Shown one piece after another: positions 16,263 to 25,707 of a stretch of 60,410 bases of DNA. The notes beneath the pieces are model-generated. The model had not been told where the DNA came from. It saw only the letters and a program-made list of their open reading frames with translations, and searched no databases. Source of the DNA: Candidatus Eisenbacteria bacterium (GTDB lineage: Bacteria; Orphanbacterota; Orphanbacteria; Orphanbacterales; Orphanbacteraceae); NCBI GenBank assembly GCA_016930695.1, contig JAFGGD010000007.1, positions 1-60,410 on the forward strand, read 5' to 3'. Numbering within the stretch: position 1 is the first letter of the stretch; each line of letters begins with the position of its first letter. Position numbers and translations under genes: made by a program.

Positions 16263-17414
16263 ATGGCGGCGATTCGATTTACGTGTGAGGCGACCGATCC
16301 CGCTTCCGAGGCGCGGGCGGGGAGGATCGATTCGCCCCACGGCATCGTTCCCACCCCCGCCTTCATGCCCGTCGGGACGCGCGGTGCGGTGCGCGCCCTC
16401 GATCCCCGGGAGATCGAGGCGGCGGGGGGGCGGATCCTCCTCTCCAACACCTACCACCTCTATCTCCGCCCCGGCCACGAGCTGATCCGCGAACGGGGCG
16501 GTCTCCACCGCTTCATGGGCTGGACGAGGCCGATCCTGACCGACAGCGGCGGCTTCCAGGTCTTTTCCCTCTCGGCGCTCCGCCGGATCCGGGACGAGGG
16601 CGTGGAGTTCCGCTCCCACCTCGACGGCTCGGCCCATCACTTTACGCCTGAACTGGCCGTGGAGATCCAGGCGGCGCTCGGCGTGGACATCGCCATGTCC
16701 TTCGACCACTGCCCGCCCCTCCCGGCGGAACGGAGAAGCGTCGAGGAGGCGGTCCGCCGCACCACGCTTTGGGCGGAACGGGGGCGCCGCGCTCTGGACG
16801 CGCTCCCGCCGGAACGGACGCCGGAGGGGCGGAAACCGGCGCTTTTCGGCATCGTCCAGGGGGGGCTCGATCGGGACCTCCGGCGGAGGAGCGCCGAGGA
16901 GATCGCCGCCATCGGTTTCGACGGCCACGCCATCGGAGGGCTCTCGGTGGGGGAGACGAAGGAGCAGATGGGGGACACGCTCTCCTTCACGGCGCCGCTC
17001 CTCCCGGCGGACCGTCCCCGCTATCTGATGGGCGTCGGCTTTCCCGAGGATATCGTCGCCGGAATCGAACGGGGGATCGACCTCTTCGATTGCGTCCTCC
17101 CCACCCGAATGGCGCGCAACGGCACTCTCCTCACGTCGCGGGGGCGGTTGGTGGTGAAGAACGGCGCCTACGCCCGCGACGACCGTCCCCCCGATCCGGA
17201 TTGCGACTGTCCCGCCTGCCGGCTCTTCTCCCGCGCCTATCTGCGACACCTTTTTTCCGCGGGGGAGATCCTGGCGCTCCGCTCGGCGACACTTCACAAC
17301 CTAACATTCTATTTTCGCATCGTTCGCGAGGCTCGGGAGGCGATCCGGCGGGGCGAATACGCCGCCTGGAAGGGCGCCTTCCTGGAGCGCTGGTTCTCCG
17401 GCGAGGGTCTCTGA
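16263..17414 (+). CDS. tgt: tRNA-guanine transglycosylase Tgt
   Basis: Exchanges guanine 34 for the queuosine precursor preQ1 in tRNAs with GUN anticodons. The 383-residue product has D-S-G-G-F-Q-V-F-S-L with the general-base Asp, the nucleophile region F-D-C-V-L-P-T-R-M-A-R-N-G, and the zinc site C-D-C-P-A-C followed by the L-H-N-L histidine. It probably starts a tgt-yajC-fmt-rsmB run. No promoter was obvious in the 18 bp after the terminator, so transcription may start inside the terminator region or read through it. Confidence 0.96.
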   Translation: MAAIRFTCEATDPASEARAGRIDSPHGIVPTPAFMPVGTRGAVRALDPREIEAAGGRILLSNTYHLYLRPGHELIRERGGLHRFMGWTRPILTDSGGFQVFSLSALRRIRDEGVEFRSHLDGSAHHFTPELAVEIQAALGVDIAMSFDHCPPLPAERRSVEEAVRRTTLWAERGRRALDALPPERTPEGRKPALFGIVQGGLDRDLRRRSAEEIAAIGFDGHAIGGLSVGETKEQMGDTLSFTAPLLPADRPRYLMGVGFPEDIVAGIERGIDLFDCVLPTRMARNGTLLTSRGRLVVKNGAYARDDRPPDPDCDCPACRLFSRAYLRHLFSAGEILALRSATLHNLTFYFRIVREAREAIRRGEYAAWKGAFLERWFSGEGL

Positions 17415-17515
17415 TCCTCTCCGCGCCCGCGTTTAGGGGTTGCCAGGTCCCGCGCGGATCGGGGAAGATGGCGGGGATCGAAAACGAACCAACAACCCGA
17501 GCACGGGAGGGTTTC

Positions 17516-17869
17516 ATGAACGCGCACTGGCTTCTCGCCATGGGCTCATCGGGCGGCGGCGGCGCCTCGTCGGGAGGGGGCGGCGGATTCGGCCTGCTCT
17601 TTCTCTTCGGCGGTCTCTTTCTCATCTGGTGGTTCCTCTTTCTTCGGCCGCAGTTCAAGCGCCAGAAGGACCGCCAAAAAATGCTCGACGCCCTCAAGAA
17701 GGGGGACCGGGTGGTCACGCGGGGCGGTCTTCTCGGCACCATCGTGGGAATCAAGGAAAAGGTGGTGGTGGTCCGGATCGCCGAGAACGTGAAGGTGGAA
17801 GTGCTCCGGAGCAGCTTGGAAGGGATCGCGGGCGAAGGGGCGTCCCCGCAGCCGGAACAGAAGGAATGA
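17516..17869 (+). CDS. yajC: Preprotein translocase accessory subunit YajC
   Basis: A 117-residue single-pass inner-membrane protein of the SecDF-YajC complex. It has a Gly/Ser-rich N-terminus, a hydrophobic helix at about residues 24-43, then the family block R-P-Q-x-K-R-Q-K-D and G-D-R-V-V-T-R-G-G-L-L-G-T-I. ATG at 17516 follows a GGGAGG site. The stop overlaps the fmt start (ATGA). secD and secF, frequent neighbours downstream, are absent; fmt follows instead. Confidence 0.92.
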   Translation: MNAHWLLAMGSSGGGGASSGGGGGFGLLFLFGGLFLIWWFLFLRPQFKRQKDRQKMLDALKKGDRVVTRGGLLGTIVGIKEKVVVVRIAENVKVEVLRSSLEGIAGEGASPQPEQKE

Positions 17870-18804
17870 GGATTCTCTTCGCCGGCACGCCGGCCTTCGC
17901 GCTCCCCTCCCTGGACGCGATCGCCGGCGCCTCCCGGCACAGGCTGGTGGGCGTGCTCACCCGGCCGGACCGCCCGCGGGGGCGCGGCCGGAAGCAGGAG
18001 CCGCCGCCGGTCAAGGCGCGCGCCGAGGAGCTGGGGCTTCCGGTTCTCCAGCCGGCGCGCCCCTCCTCGGAGGAATCCCTCCGCTCGATCCGGGAACTGG
18101 CCCCCGAAGCGGTCGCCGTGGTCGCCTTCGGCCGCATACTGAAGCCCCCCTTTCTCGCCCTCCCTCCCCGCGGGTGCGTCAACGCGCACGCCTCGCTTCT
18201 CCCCGCCTACCGCGGCGCCGCGCCGATCGAAAGGGCGATTCTCGAGGGGGAGACGGAGACGGGGATCACCACCATGCTGATCGACGAGGGGCTGGACACG
18301 GGGGAGATGCTCCTTCGGGAGAAGACGCCGATCGGAGAGGGAGAGACCGCCGGAGAGCTGGCGGAACGGCTCGCGCGCATCGGTGGGAGGCTTCTGGTGG
18401 AGACGCTGGATCGATTGGAGCGGGGGGATTGTCCGCGCGAGCCGCAAAGGGAGGAGCGGGCGACCCACGCCCCGCCGATCCGCAAGGAAGAGGCGCGCGT
18501 CGATTGGGCCGCGCCGGCGGCGCGCGTCGTCCGTCTTGTGCGGGCGATGAATCCGAAGCCGGTCGCCTTCACCGGAACGTCGCGGGGGGCGATGCGGATC
18601 TGGCGCGCCTCCGAAACGGAGGGAGAGGGGGCGCCGGGGACGGTGCTCGTCGCCGAGGCGCGGTCGGGTCTCGTGATCGCCGCCGGAGAGGGAGCGGTTC
18701 GCCTGGAGGAAGTGCAGCTTCCGGGGAAACGGCGCGTCGAGGCGCGCGCCCTTCTCGCCGGCGTCCGTTTTCCCGTCGGCGCCCCGCTCGCCGGGGAGGC
18801 GTGA
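17866..18804 (+). CDS. fmt: Methionyl-tRNA formyltransferase
   Basis: Formylates Met-tRNAi with 10-formyl-THF for initiation. The 312-residue product has F-A-G-T-P-x-F-A at the start, the catalytic segment N-A-H-A-S-L-L-P-A-Y-R-G-A-A-P-I, D-T-G-E-M-L, and a C-terminal OB-like domain with I-R-K-E-E-A-R-V-D-W. Starts at the ATG overlapping the yajC stop by 4 bp. The peptide deformylase gene def, often adjacent, is not here. Confidence 0.95.
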   Translation: MRILFAGTPAFALPSLDAIAGASRHRLVGVLTRPDRPRGRGRKQEPPPVKARAEELGLPVLQPARPSSEESLRSIRELAPEAVAVVAFGRILKPPFLALPPRGCVNAHASLLPAYRGAAPIERAILEGETETGITTMLIDEGLDTGEMLLREKTPIGEGETAGELAERLARIGGRLLVETLDRLERGDCPREPQREERATHAPPIRKEEARVDWAAPAARVVRLVRAMNPKPVAFTGTSRGAMRIWRASETEGEGAPGTVLVAEARSGLVIAAGEGAVRLEEVQLPGKRRVEARALLAGVRFPVGAPLAGEA

Positions 18805-18806
18805 CG

Positions 18807-20150
18807 ATGGGCCGGGGAGGCGCCCGCGCGGCGGCGCTCACCGCGCTGATCGCCGTCGAAGAGGGTCTTTTCCTGGAACCGGCCCTGGAGCGGGGGGACC
18901 GGGTCGCCGGCCCGGACGGACGGGAGAGGGGGCTCGCCCGCCGGATCGTGCGCGGCGTGCTGCAGAACCGCGGCCGGATCGATTGGATCCTCGGTCGCTT
19001 CCTCGACCGGAGCGGACCGGAGCGACTCGATCCGCGCACCCGGAACCTTCTCCGGGCGGGCCTCTTCCAGCTCCTCTTTCTCTCCGCCGTCCCGGCGCGC
19101 GCCGCCGTGTTCGAGACGGTCGCCCTCGCCCGGCGGAGCGGCGGTGAACCGGCGGCGCGCCTCGTGAACGGCGTACTCCGCCGTTTCCTGCGCGAAGGGG
19201 AACCCCCGGGGATCCCCTCCATCGAGGACGACCCGGCGGGACATCTGTCGATCCGGGAGTCTCATCCTCTATGGCTCGCCTCCCGTTGGGTCGCTCGTCT
19301 CGGCGTGGAGCGCGCCGCTCTCCGGATGGCGGCGGGGAACCGGATCCCTCCTCTCTCCCTCCGTGTGCTTGACGGTAAAAAGGTTGATGCCATCGCCGGG
19401 GAGCTGGAGGCGGAGGGGGCGATCGTTCTGAAGAGCGCGCTCCACCCGGCCGTCCTCATGCTGCGGGAGGGCGGGGATCCCTCCCGTCTCGCCCCCTTCC
19501 GGCGCGGGGAGATGATCGTGCAGGACGAAGGGATCGCGGCGGCGGGGCGGGCCGCCGAGCCGGTGGACCCCGCGGCGCGGGTGGCGGATCTCTGCGCCGC
19601 GCCGGGGGGGAAGATCCTCCCCATCGCCGTCGCGCTCGGCCCGGAGGGGCGCTCGGCGGCGCTGGACCTCTCGGAGAGGAGGCTGCGACGCCTGGAGGAA
19701 AACAGAAGGCGGGTCGCCGCGGACAGGCTCCTTATCGCCGCGGCGGACGCGCTGGCGCCCCCTCTTCGGCGCGCCCGATTCGACCTCGTCCTCCTCGACG
19801 TTCCCTGCAGCGGTCTCGGCGTGCTTGCGCGGAGGCCGGATCTCCGCTGGCGCGTGCGCGAGGAGGACCCCGCCCGCCTCGCGCGCCTGCAGATCCGCAT
19901 GATCCGCTCGGCGGCGGAGCTTGTTGAGCCGGGCGGGCTGCTCGTTTATAGTACCTGTACCACCGAGGCGGAGGAGAACGAGGAGACGGTGGGGCGCTTT
20001 CTCGGGGAGAACCGGCGGTTCCGGCTCGAGGCGCCGCCGGCCGATCTCCCGGAAAGCTGCGTCGCCCCGGACGGGACGGTGCGGATCCTCCCGGAAACGC
20101 ATCGGTGCGACGGCGCTTTCGCGGCCCGCCTTCGGAGGATCGATCGCTGA
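18807..20150 (+). CDS. rsmB: 16S rRNA (cytosine-967-C5)-methyltransferase RsmB
   Basis: A 447-residue two-domain enzyme: N-terminal NusB-like RNA-binding domain (to about residue 140) and a C-terminal SAM-dependent m5C methyltransferase. SAM motif I is D-L-C-A-A-P-G-G-K; the motif IV cysteine lies in D-V-P-C-S-G-L-G, and the catalytic cysteine in Y-S-T-C-T-T-E-A-E-E-N-E. ATG at 18807 was chosen because GGGGAGG lies 7 bp upstream; a GTG two codons earlier is possible. It follows fmt with 2 bp between and its stop overlaps the PASTA gene by one base. Confidence 0.94.
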   Translation: MGRGGARAAALTALIAVEEGLFLEPALERGDRVAGPDGRERGLARRIVRGVLQNRGRIDWILGRFLDRSGPERLDPRTRNLLRAGLFQLLFLSAVPARAAVFETVALARRSGGEPAARLVNGVLRRFLREGEPPGIPSIEDDPAGHLSIRESHPLWLASRWVARLGVERAALRMAAGNRIPPLSLRVLDGKKVDAIAGELEAEGAIVLKSALHPAVLMLREGGDPSRLAPFRRGEMIVQDEGIAAAGRAAEPVDPAARVADLCAAPGGKILPIAVALGPEGRSAALDLSERRLRRLEENRRRVAADRLLIAAADALAPPLRRARFDLVLLDVPCSGLGVLARRPDLRWRVREEDPARLARLQIRMIRSAAELVEPGGLLVYSTCTTEAEENEETVGRFLGENRRFRLEAPPADLPESCVAPDGTVRILPETHRCDGAFAARLRRIDR

Positions 20151-20875
20151 TGCGCGTGTTTCGTTTTTTGCTCATCGCCGTCGCCCTCGGCGCTCTCTCT
20201 TTCGTCGGGGGGATCTTCCTCATGGACGTGGTCATGGGGGGCGTGGTCGGGCGTGGGGACGTGGTGAGCGTACCCTCGATCGAGGAGCTGCCCGAGGAAG
20301 AGGCGTCCCTCCGTCTGGAGGAGACCGGGCTCTACCTCGCGGTCGACCGGATCGAATTCAGCGCGCTCCTCGATTCCGGCATCGTGCTCCGCCAGCGCCC
20401 GGCTGCGGGGGAGAGGGTCAAGCGCGGGCGGCGGATCGGCGTGATCCTCTCCGCGGGAGCCGAGAGAGCGGCGGTACCGGAGTTGGTGGGGGAGAGGATC
20501 CGCCAGGCGCGGATCGCCCTCGCCGAGAAGGGGCTCCGCGTGGGAGGCGTGATCTCCGTTCCCCACGAAACGGTGGAGGAGCAGCGGGTGATCGCCACCG
20601 ACCCCGTGGCCGGAACGGCGACCCTCAAGGGGGCGCCGGTCGACCTTCTGGTCAGCCTCGGTCCCGAGCCCTCCCGTTTCCTGGCGCCCGACCTGGTCGG
20701 GCTTCCGCTCGCGGAGGTGAGGCGCCACCTCCGTCTCTTCGGGCTCTCCCTGGCGAACGTCGCGTACGAAACCGAAACGGACAAGCCGGAGGGGACGGTG
20801 CTGGCGCAAACCCCGCCCCCCGGCGTGCGGCTCGACCGGGACCGCCGGATCGAGCTGAAAGTGGCGTCGCCGTGA
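20150..20875 (+). CDS. Membrane-anchored protein with three PASTA domains
   Basis: A 241-residue product. Residues about 5-31 form one hydrophobic helix, then three PASTA-type repeats of about 65-70 residues follow, each with the V-P-x-L/I-x-x-L/M-x-x-x-x-A start and a Q/P-x-x-G-x-x-V end (P-S-I-E-E-L, P-E-L-V-G-E-R, P-D-L-V-G-L-P). PASTA domains bind muropeptides or beta-lactams in Ser/Thr kinases and penicillin-binding proteins; here no kinase or transpeptidase domain is attached, so it may be a cell-wall sensor or accessory protein. The ATG overlaps the rsmB stop by one base and the stop overlaps rpe by 4 bp, so translation is coupled within a housekeeping run. Confidence 0.88.
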   Translation: MRVFRFLLIAVALGALSFVGGIFLMDVVMGGVVGRGDVVSVPSIEELPEEEASLRLEETGLYLAVDRIEFSALLDSGIVLRQRPAAGERVKRGRRIGVILSAGAERAAVPELVGERIRQARIALAEKGLRVGGVISVPHETVEEQRVIATDPVAGTATLKGAPVDLLVSLGPEPSRFLAPDLVGLPLAEVRRHLRLFGLSLANVAYETETDKPEGTVLAQTPPPGVRLDRDRRIELKVASP

Positions 20876-21528
20876 ACCGCGCCGAGGTCCTGCCGTCTCT
20901 CCTCTCAGCGGATTTCTCGCGTCTCGGCGAGGAGATTCGGAGCGTGGAGGAGGCGGGGGCGCGCACCCTGCATCTGGACGTGATGGACGGCCGTTTCGTC
21001 CCCAACCTCACCTTCGGCCCGATCGTGGTCCGGGCGATCCGCAGGCTATCCTCGGCGGTGCTCGACACGCATCTGATGGTTCGCGAGCCGGCTCATCTCG
21101 TTCCCGCCTTCCGGAAGGCGGGAGCGGACTGGATCTCGATCCACGCCGAGGCGTGCGCCGACGTGGAGGGAACCCTGGAGGCGATTCGCGTTTCCGGCGC
21201 GCGGCCCGGCCTGGTGCTGAACCCGCCCACCCCGCTGGAGGCGGTCCTCCCCTGGATCGACGGGATCCACCACCTTCTGATCATGACCGTGAACCCGGGC
21301 TTCGGGGGACAATCGTTCATGCGCGAAGTGGTTCCCAAGATCCGCGAGGCACGCCGCGTCCGCGACGAGAGGGGGCTCGGTTTTCGGATCGAGGTGGACG
21401 GAGGCGTGAATCGTGAAACCGCGCCGATCGTCCGCGAGGCGGGGGGGGATCTGCTCGTCGCCGGCTCCGCCGTCTTCGGAGCCGCCGACCGGGCCGCCGA
21501 GATGCGCCTCATCGCGGGAGGGGACTGA
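20872..21528 (+). CDS. rpe: Ribulose-phosphate 3-epimerase
   Basis: Interconverts ribulose-5-phosphate and xylulose-5-phosphate in the pentose phosphate pathway. The 218-residue TIM barrel has L-P-S-L-L-S-A-D-F, H-L-D-V-M-D-G-R-F-V-P-N-L-T-F-G, D-T-H-L-M-V, M-T-V-N-P-G-F-G-G-Q and V-D-G-G-V. GTG start overlapping the upstream stop by 4 bp. The placement after rsmB and a PASTA protein matches a common bacterial gene order. Confidence 0.96.
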   Translation: MNRAEVLPSLLSADFSRLGEEIRSVEEAGARTLHLDVMDGRFVPNLTFGPIVVRAIRRLSSAVLDTHLMVREPAHLVPAFRKAGADWISIHAEACADVEGTLEAIRVSGARPGLVLNPPTPLEAVLPWIDGIHHLLIMTVNPGFGGQSFMREVVPKIREARRVRDERGLGFRIEVDGGVNRETAPIVREAGGDLLVAGSAVFGAADRAAEMRLIAGGD

Positions 21529-21588
21529 ACGCCCGCGCCGCGGAGGCGCCCCCGCCGAAACTCCCGCACCCCGCTCTCGCCTTCCTCC

Positions 21589-21616
21589 TTGCCTTTCACC
21601 GTCCGGCGGGTACACT
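21589..21616 (+). promoter_or_regulatory. Promoter of the OmpA-type lipoprotein gene
   Basis: TTGCCT at 21589-21594 and TACACT at 21611-21616 are 16 bp apart, about 65 bp upstream of the ATG. Confidence 0.5.
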
Positions 21617-21681
21617 GAGAAGACGTCGGCGCGCCGCGCCGGCTTCGAGGTGGGTTTTCGCGAAGGAAAAGGGGGAAATCG

Positions 21682-22308
21682 ATGGCCGGAAAACGCATCG
21701 GCGTCTACTGTCTCGTCCTTATCCTGGCGGCGGGTCTGGGGTGCTCGGGGAAAAAGGAGCTTCTGCTCCAGAAGGACCAGGAGATCACCCGGCTGCAGGA
21801 CCGCGTCGCCACGCTGGAGGAAAAGGCCCTCGCGGAGAAGACGCGGGCCGACGACCTGGAGCAGAACCTCCGGGGGGCGCTGAAGGATCTGGAGGAGACG
21901 GAGCAGGTCTGCATGCAGGAGAAGGAAGGCTGCCAGAGGATCACCCTCACGGACGCGGCCACGTTCGGCTCCGGTAGCGCGACGCTTTCCAAGAACGGAC
22001 GGTCGATCATCGACCGGATCTGGAATGTCCTGGATGAGTACCCCGACCGATACATCCTGATCGAGGGGCACACGGACAACGTGCCGATCGCGCCGAAGTT
22101 CCGGGACCGCTATGCGTCGAACTGGGAACTCTCCACGTCGCGGGCGCTGTCGGTGCTTCAGTACATCCTGTCGAAGGGGAAGGCGGACCCGACCCGCTTG
22201 GCCGTGGTCGGTTACGGCGAGGAGAGACCGGTGGCGTCGAACGACACCGCCGAGGGGCGGGCGCAGAACCGCCGCGTGGTGATCGCCGTCCGCGATTTCA
22301 TGGAATAG
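21682..22308 (+). CDS. OmpA-family peptidoglycan-binding lipoprotein
   Basis: A 208-residue lipoprotein: signal peptide ending in a lipobox-like L-A-A-G-L-G-C at about residue 21, a Lys/Glu-rich coiled coil at about residues 28-75, and a C-terminal OmpA/MotB-type domain with I-E-G-H-T-D-N-V-P-I and N-W-E-L-S-T-S-R-A. The D and R residues that hold diaminopimelate in Pal/OmpA are present. It should anchor in the outer membrane and bind peptidoglycan. Genes for a Tol-Pal system are not adjacent. The gene has its own promoter and converges with the DtxR-type gene that ends 24 bp away. Confidence 0.9.
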   Translation: MAGKRIGVYCLVLILAAGLGCSGKKELLLQKDQEITRLQDRVATLEEKALAEKTRADDLEQNLRGALKDLEETEQVCMQEKEGCQRITLTDAATFGSGSATLSKNGRSIIDRIWNVLDEYPDRYILIEGHTDNVPIAPKFRDRYASNWELSTSRALSVLQYILSKGKADPTRLAVVGYGEERPVASNDTAEGRAQNRRVVIAVRDFME

Positions 22309-22331
22309 CCCGGATACCGCGCGAAGTTCCC

Positions 22332-23081
22332 TCAGTCGGCCGACTCGACGAGAACCGCCTCCGCCTCGTCCCGGCCGAGGACGATCTCGAAACCTTCCAG
22401 GCGGATGCGGAAAGCGTCCTCATCCGTCTGGAAGGCGACCACCGTCACCACTCCGTTCGGCAGTATGCCGAGATCGAGGATCTTCTGCCGGAGCGCGCCG
22501 GTGGCGTTCACCTGAACGACCCGGCCCCTTTCGCCCGCCTCCATCTCGGCGAGATTCCGGAGACGGCCGAGGCGATCGGCGCGGGCGCGCTCCCTTGCCT
22601 CGCAGGCCAATTCGCACTCCGCCGAGGGGTTGTCGCGCACGAGCCCGCAGTGTTGAAACAGATCGAGGAGGCGCCGTCCCTCGGGGCACACCTGGAGGAA
22701 TTCGAAGAAGCGGACCAGAGAGGACATCCCCTGACGGGTGAGGCTGTGCTCCATGCAGCAGGCGTTCTCCACCGCGTCCTCCCGGGAGAGGCCGAGTACC
22801 TCCTCGAAGAGGCGGGTCAGGATGCGGTGACGGGCGTACACGCGCTGCGCCTGCTCCAAACCCTCGGGGGTGAGATCGATGTACTCCCGGCGGACGTAGC
22901 GGATGAGCCCCATGTCGGCCAGCCGTTTCATCGCCGGCGAAACCGACCCCGAGCGGACGCCGCGAAGGCTCGCGATATCGCGTACGCGGGCCAGTTTACG
23001 GTCCCGGACCAGCTCGTAGATCGTCTCCAGGTAGTCTTCCAGGGCGCCGGTCAGGGCGGGGGGCTGCTCCCGGTTCTCCAT
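22332..23081 (-). CDS. DtxR/MntR-family metal-dependent repressor with FeoA/SH3-like domain
   Basis: A 249-residue regulator. N-terminal winged helix (E-D-Y-L-E-T-I-Y-E-L and R-G-V-R-S-G-S-V-S-P-A-M-K-R-L), then a metal-binding dimerisation domain with H-R-I-L-T-R-L-F-E-E-V-L-G and C-C-M-E-H-S-L-T, and a C-terminal FeoA-like domain of about 75 residues. Two adjacent cysteines before M-E-H and further cysteines in C-E-L-A-C may join metal binding. Family members repress iron or manganese uptake when metal is bound. No transporter gene is next to it, so its targets are elsewhere. AAGGAGA precedes the ATG. Confidence 0.9.
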   Translation of the reverse strand: MENREQPPALTGALEDYLETIYELVRDRKLARVRDIASLRGVRSGSVSPAMKRLADMGLIRYVRREYIDLTPEGLEQAQRVYARHRILTRLFEEVLGLSREDAVENACCMEHSLTRQGMSSLVRFFEFLQVCPEGRRLLDLFQHCGLVRDNPSAECELACEARERARADRLGRLRNLAEMEAGERGRVVQVNATGALRQKILDLGILPNGVVTVVAFQTDEDAFRIRLEGFEIVLGRDEAEAVLVESAD

Positions 23082-23100
23082 GGCGTTCTCCTTCGTACCC

Positions 23101-23130
23101 TGTCTATCAGGAAGGGGAGGAGAGGGTCAA
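23101..23130 (-). promoter_or_regulatory. Promoter of the DtxR-type gene
   Basis: Read on the minus strand: TTGACC (23130-23125) and TAGACA (23106-23101) spaced 18 bp, ending 20 bp from the ATG at 23081. Autoregulation cannot be judged from this alone. Confidence 0.5.
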
Positions 23131-23260
23131 CGGGATAGTGCCCCTCTCCCGGTCCTCTCGGAGTCGGGGAGGGGAGGGGAGAATTTGGGGATGGAACCCC
23201 GGCCGAATGCGTGCTAGATTACTCGTTTAGGTCCCGCCTAGTCTGGTTTGGATTGGGAGC

Positions 23261-24577
<1,317 letters not shown>

Positions 24578-24615
24578 CCCGAACGAAAGAAAACGTTTTT
24601 CATTTCAAGCAAAAA

Positions 24616-24636
24616 GGCCGGACCGGGGGTCCGGTC
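24616..24636 (+). promoter_or_regulatory. GC-rich hairpin in the rpsP leader
   Basis: ggccggacc at 24616-24624 pairs with ggtccggtc around 24628-24636 across a 3-nt loop. It is 19 bp before the rpsP GTG and just upstream of an aggaga site. It might attenuate transcription or mark the ffh 3' end, but there is no T-run. Confidence 0.35.
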
Positions 24637-24654
24637 CGAGAGGAGACGGAGAAG

Positions 24655-25164
24655 GTGTCGACCAAGATTCGACTGGCCAGGCATGGACGCAAAAAACGCC
24701 CCTTTTATCGCATCGTCGTAACCGATTCGCGGAACGCCCGGGATGGGCGGTTCGTGGAGGTACTGGGAAGCTACAACCCGATCCACAATCCGGCCAAGGT
24801 GCAGGTGAACCAGGAGAAGGCTTTCCGCTGGCTGGGAGACGGCGCGGAGATGAGCGGTACGGTGGAAAACATCTTCGCCCGCGCCGGCGTTCTCTCCCGT
24901 TATCAGTCCGCCCGTTCCGGAGAGGAGCTGCGGGAAGAGGAGCGCAAGGTCACCATCGAGATCTTCGGGCATCCGCTGGACGAGCACGGATCGAAACGGA
25001 AGGGGAAGAAGGACGCTCCCTCCGGGCCGAGTGAGGAAGCGCCGGTCGCCGTCGCCGAGGAGCCGGTCGCCGAAGCGGCCGCCGAGGAGCCCGCCGCCGG
25101 GATCGAGGCGGAGGCCGTCCCGCCCGAGGAGGGCGCCGAGCCCGGCGAGGAAGTCAAGGAATGA
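24655..25164 (+). CDS. rpsP: 30S ribosomal protein S16 with long acidic C-terminal extension
   Basis: The first 80 residues are a standard S16 (R-L-A-R-H-G-R-K-K-R-P-F-Y-R-I-V, L-G-S-Y-N-P, D-G-A-E-M-S-G-T-V). The total length is 169 residues against a usual 80-100. The extension passes through a Lys/Arg-rich bridge and then becomes an Ala/Glu/Pro-rich tail over the last 50 residues. GTG start with GGAGA upstream. The stop overlaps khpA by 4 bp. The tail looks low complexity and is probably disordered. Confidence 0.95.
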   Translation: MSTKIRLARHGRKKRPFYRIVVTDSRNARDGRFVEVLGSYNPIHNPAKVQVNQEKAFRWLGDGAEMSGTVENIFARAGVLSRYQSARSGEELREEERKVTIEIFGHPLDEHGSKRKGKKDAPSGPSEEAPVAVAEEPVAEAAAEEPAAGIEAEAVPPEEGAEPGEEVKE

Positions 25165-25391
25165 GGGAGCTGGTCGAATACATCGCGCGGCACCTGGTGG
25201 ACAATCCGGATCAGGTACGGGTCGAGGAGGTGGAGAGGGACGGCGGCGTCGAATTCCTCCTCCACGTAGCCAAGGAGGACCTGGGCAAAGTGATCGGTAA
25301 GAACGGTCGGACCGCCCGATCGATCCGCGCCCTTCTCGGCGTGGTTTCGGCGAAGGAGGGGCGGAAGGCCGTACTGAGCATAGTAGACTAA
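25161..25391 (+). CDS. khpA: KH-domain RNA-binding protein KhpA
   Basis: A 76-residue single KH domain with the G-K-V-I-G-K-N-G-R-T-A motif, where the GxxG loop contacts RNA. Usual length for the family, which acts with KhpB in RNA metabolism and cell-division control in some firmicutes. The ATG overlaps the rpsP stop by 4 bp, as is common in rpsP-khpA-rimM-trmD operons. It ends 2 bp before a palindromic repeat element. Confidence 0.93.
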   Translation: MRELVEYIARHLVDNPDQVRVEEVERDGGVEFLLHVAKEDLGKVIGKNGRTARSIRALLGVVSAKEGRKAVLSIVD

Positions 25392-25392
25392 C

Positions 25393-25573
25393 CGACCCGC
25401 GGTCCGAGGGTCCATTCTACTGCGGCGTCGAACGCCGGGCTGCAAGGCCGCCTCTCCATCGTCGCTTCCTCCATCGTAGCTAAGGCTACGACTCCGGAAG
25501 CTCCTCGTCCGAGGCGCCCTCTCGCCTCGGCGTTCGGCGCCTCGTCACGAATGGGCCCTCGGACCGCGGGTCG
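25393..25573. repeat. 181-bp imperfect palindrome (REP/MITE-like element)
   Basis: Perfect 18-bp terminal inverted repeats (25393-25410 and 25556-25573) extend to 25 bp with one G-T pair. The centre is a perfect 7-bp hairpin, tcgtagc (25474-25480) and gctacga (25485-25491), at the exact midpoint, and parts of the intervening arms also pair (ggcg-cgaacgccg, gccgcctc, gcttcc). The element holds no ORF that looks real. It lies inside the rpsP-trmD gene block. I infer a non-autonomous mobile or REP-type repeat; a role in differential expression of the operon is possible. Confidence 0.75.
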
Positions 25574-25667
25574 ACGGCCTTGGTGGGTCGAGGGCCTGTA
25601 ATAAGGCCGTCTCTCGCCTCGTCCGCCGGCGTCTCGTCAACGAACGCGCTCGTGGACCGCGGGTCGA
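25574..25667. repeat. Second hairpin and partial duplication of the palindrome's right arm
   Basis: acggcctt (25574-25581) and aaggccgt (25603-25610) form an 8-bp inverted repeat. From 25611 to about 25667 the sequence is an imperfect direct copy of 25519-25573, sharing ctctcgcctcg, ctcgtca and ggaccgcgggtcga. So the right half of the element occurs twice in tandem. The remainder, 25668-25707, is the rimM leader. Confidence 0.6.
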
Positions 25668-25707
25668 GGCCGGGGCGATACGGGGAAGAAGGAAGAAAGA
25701 GAAGTCG

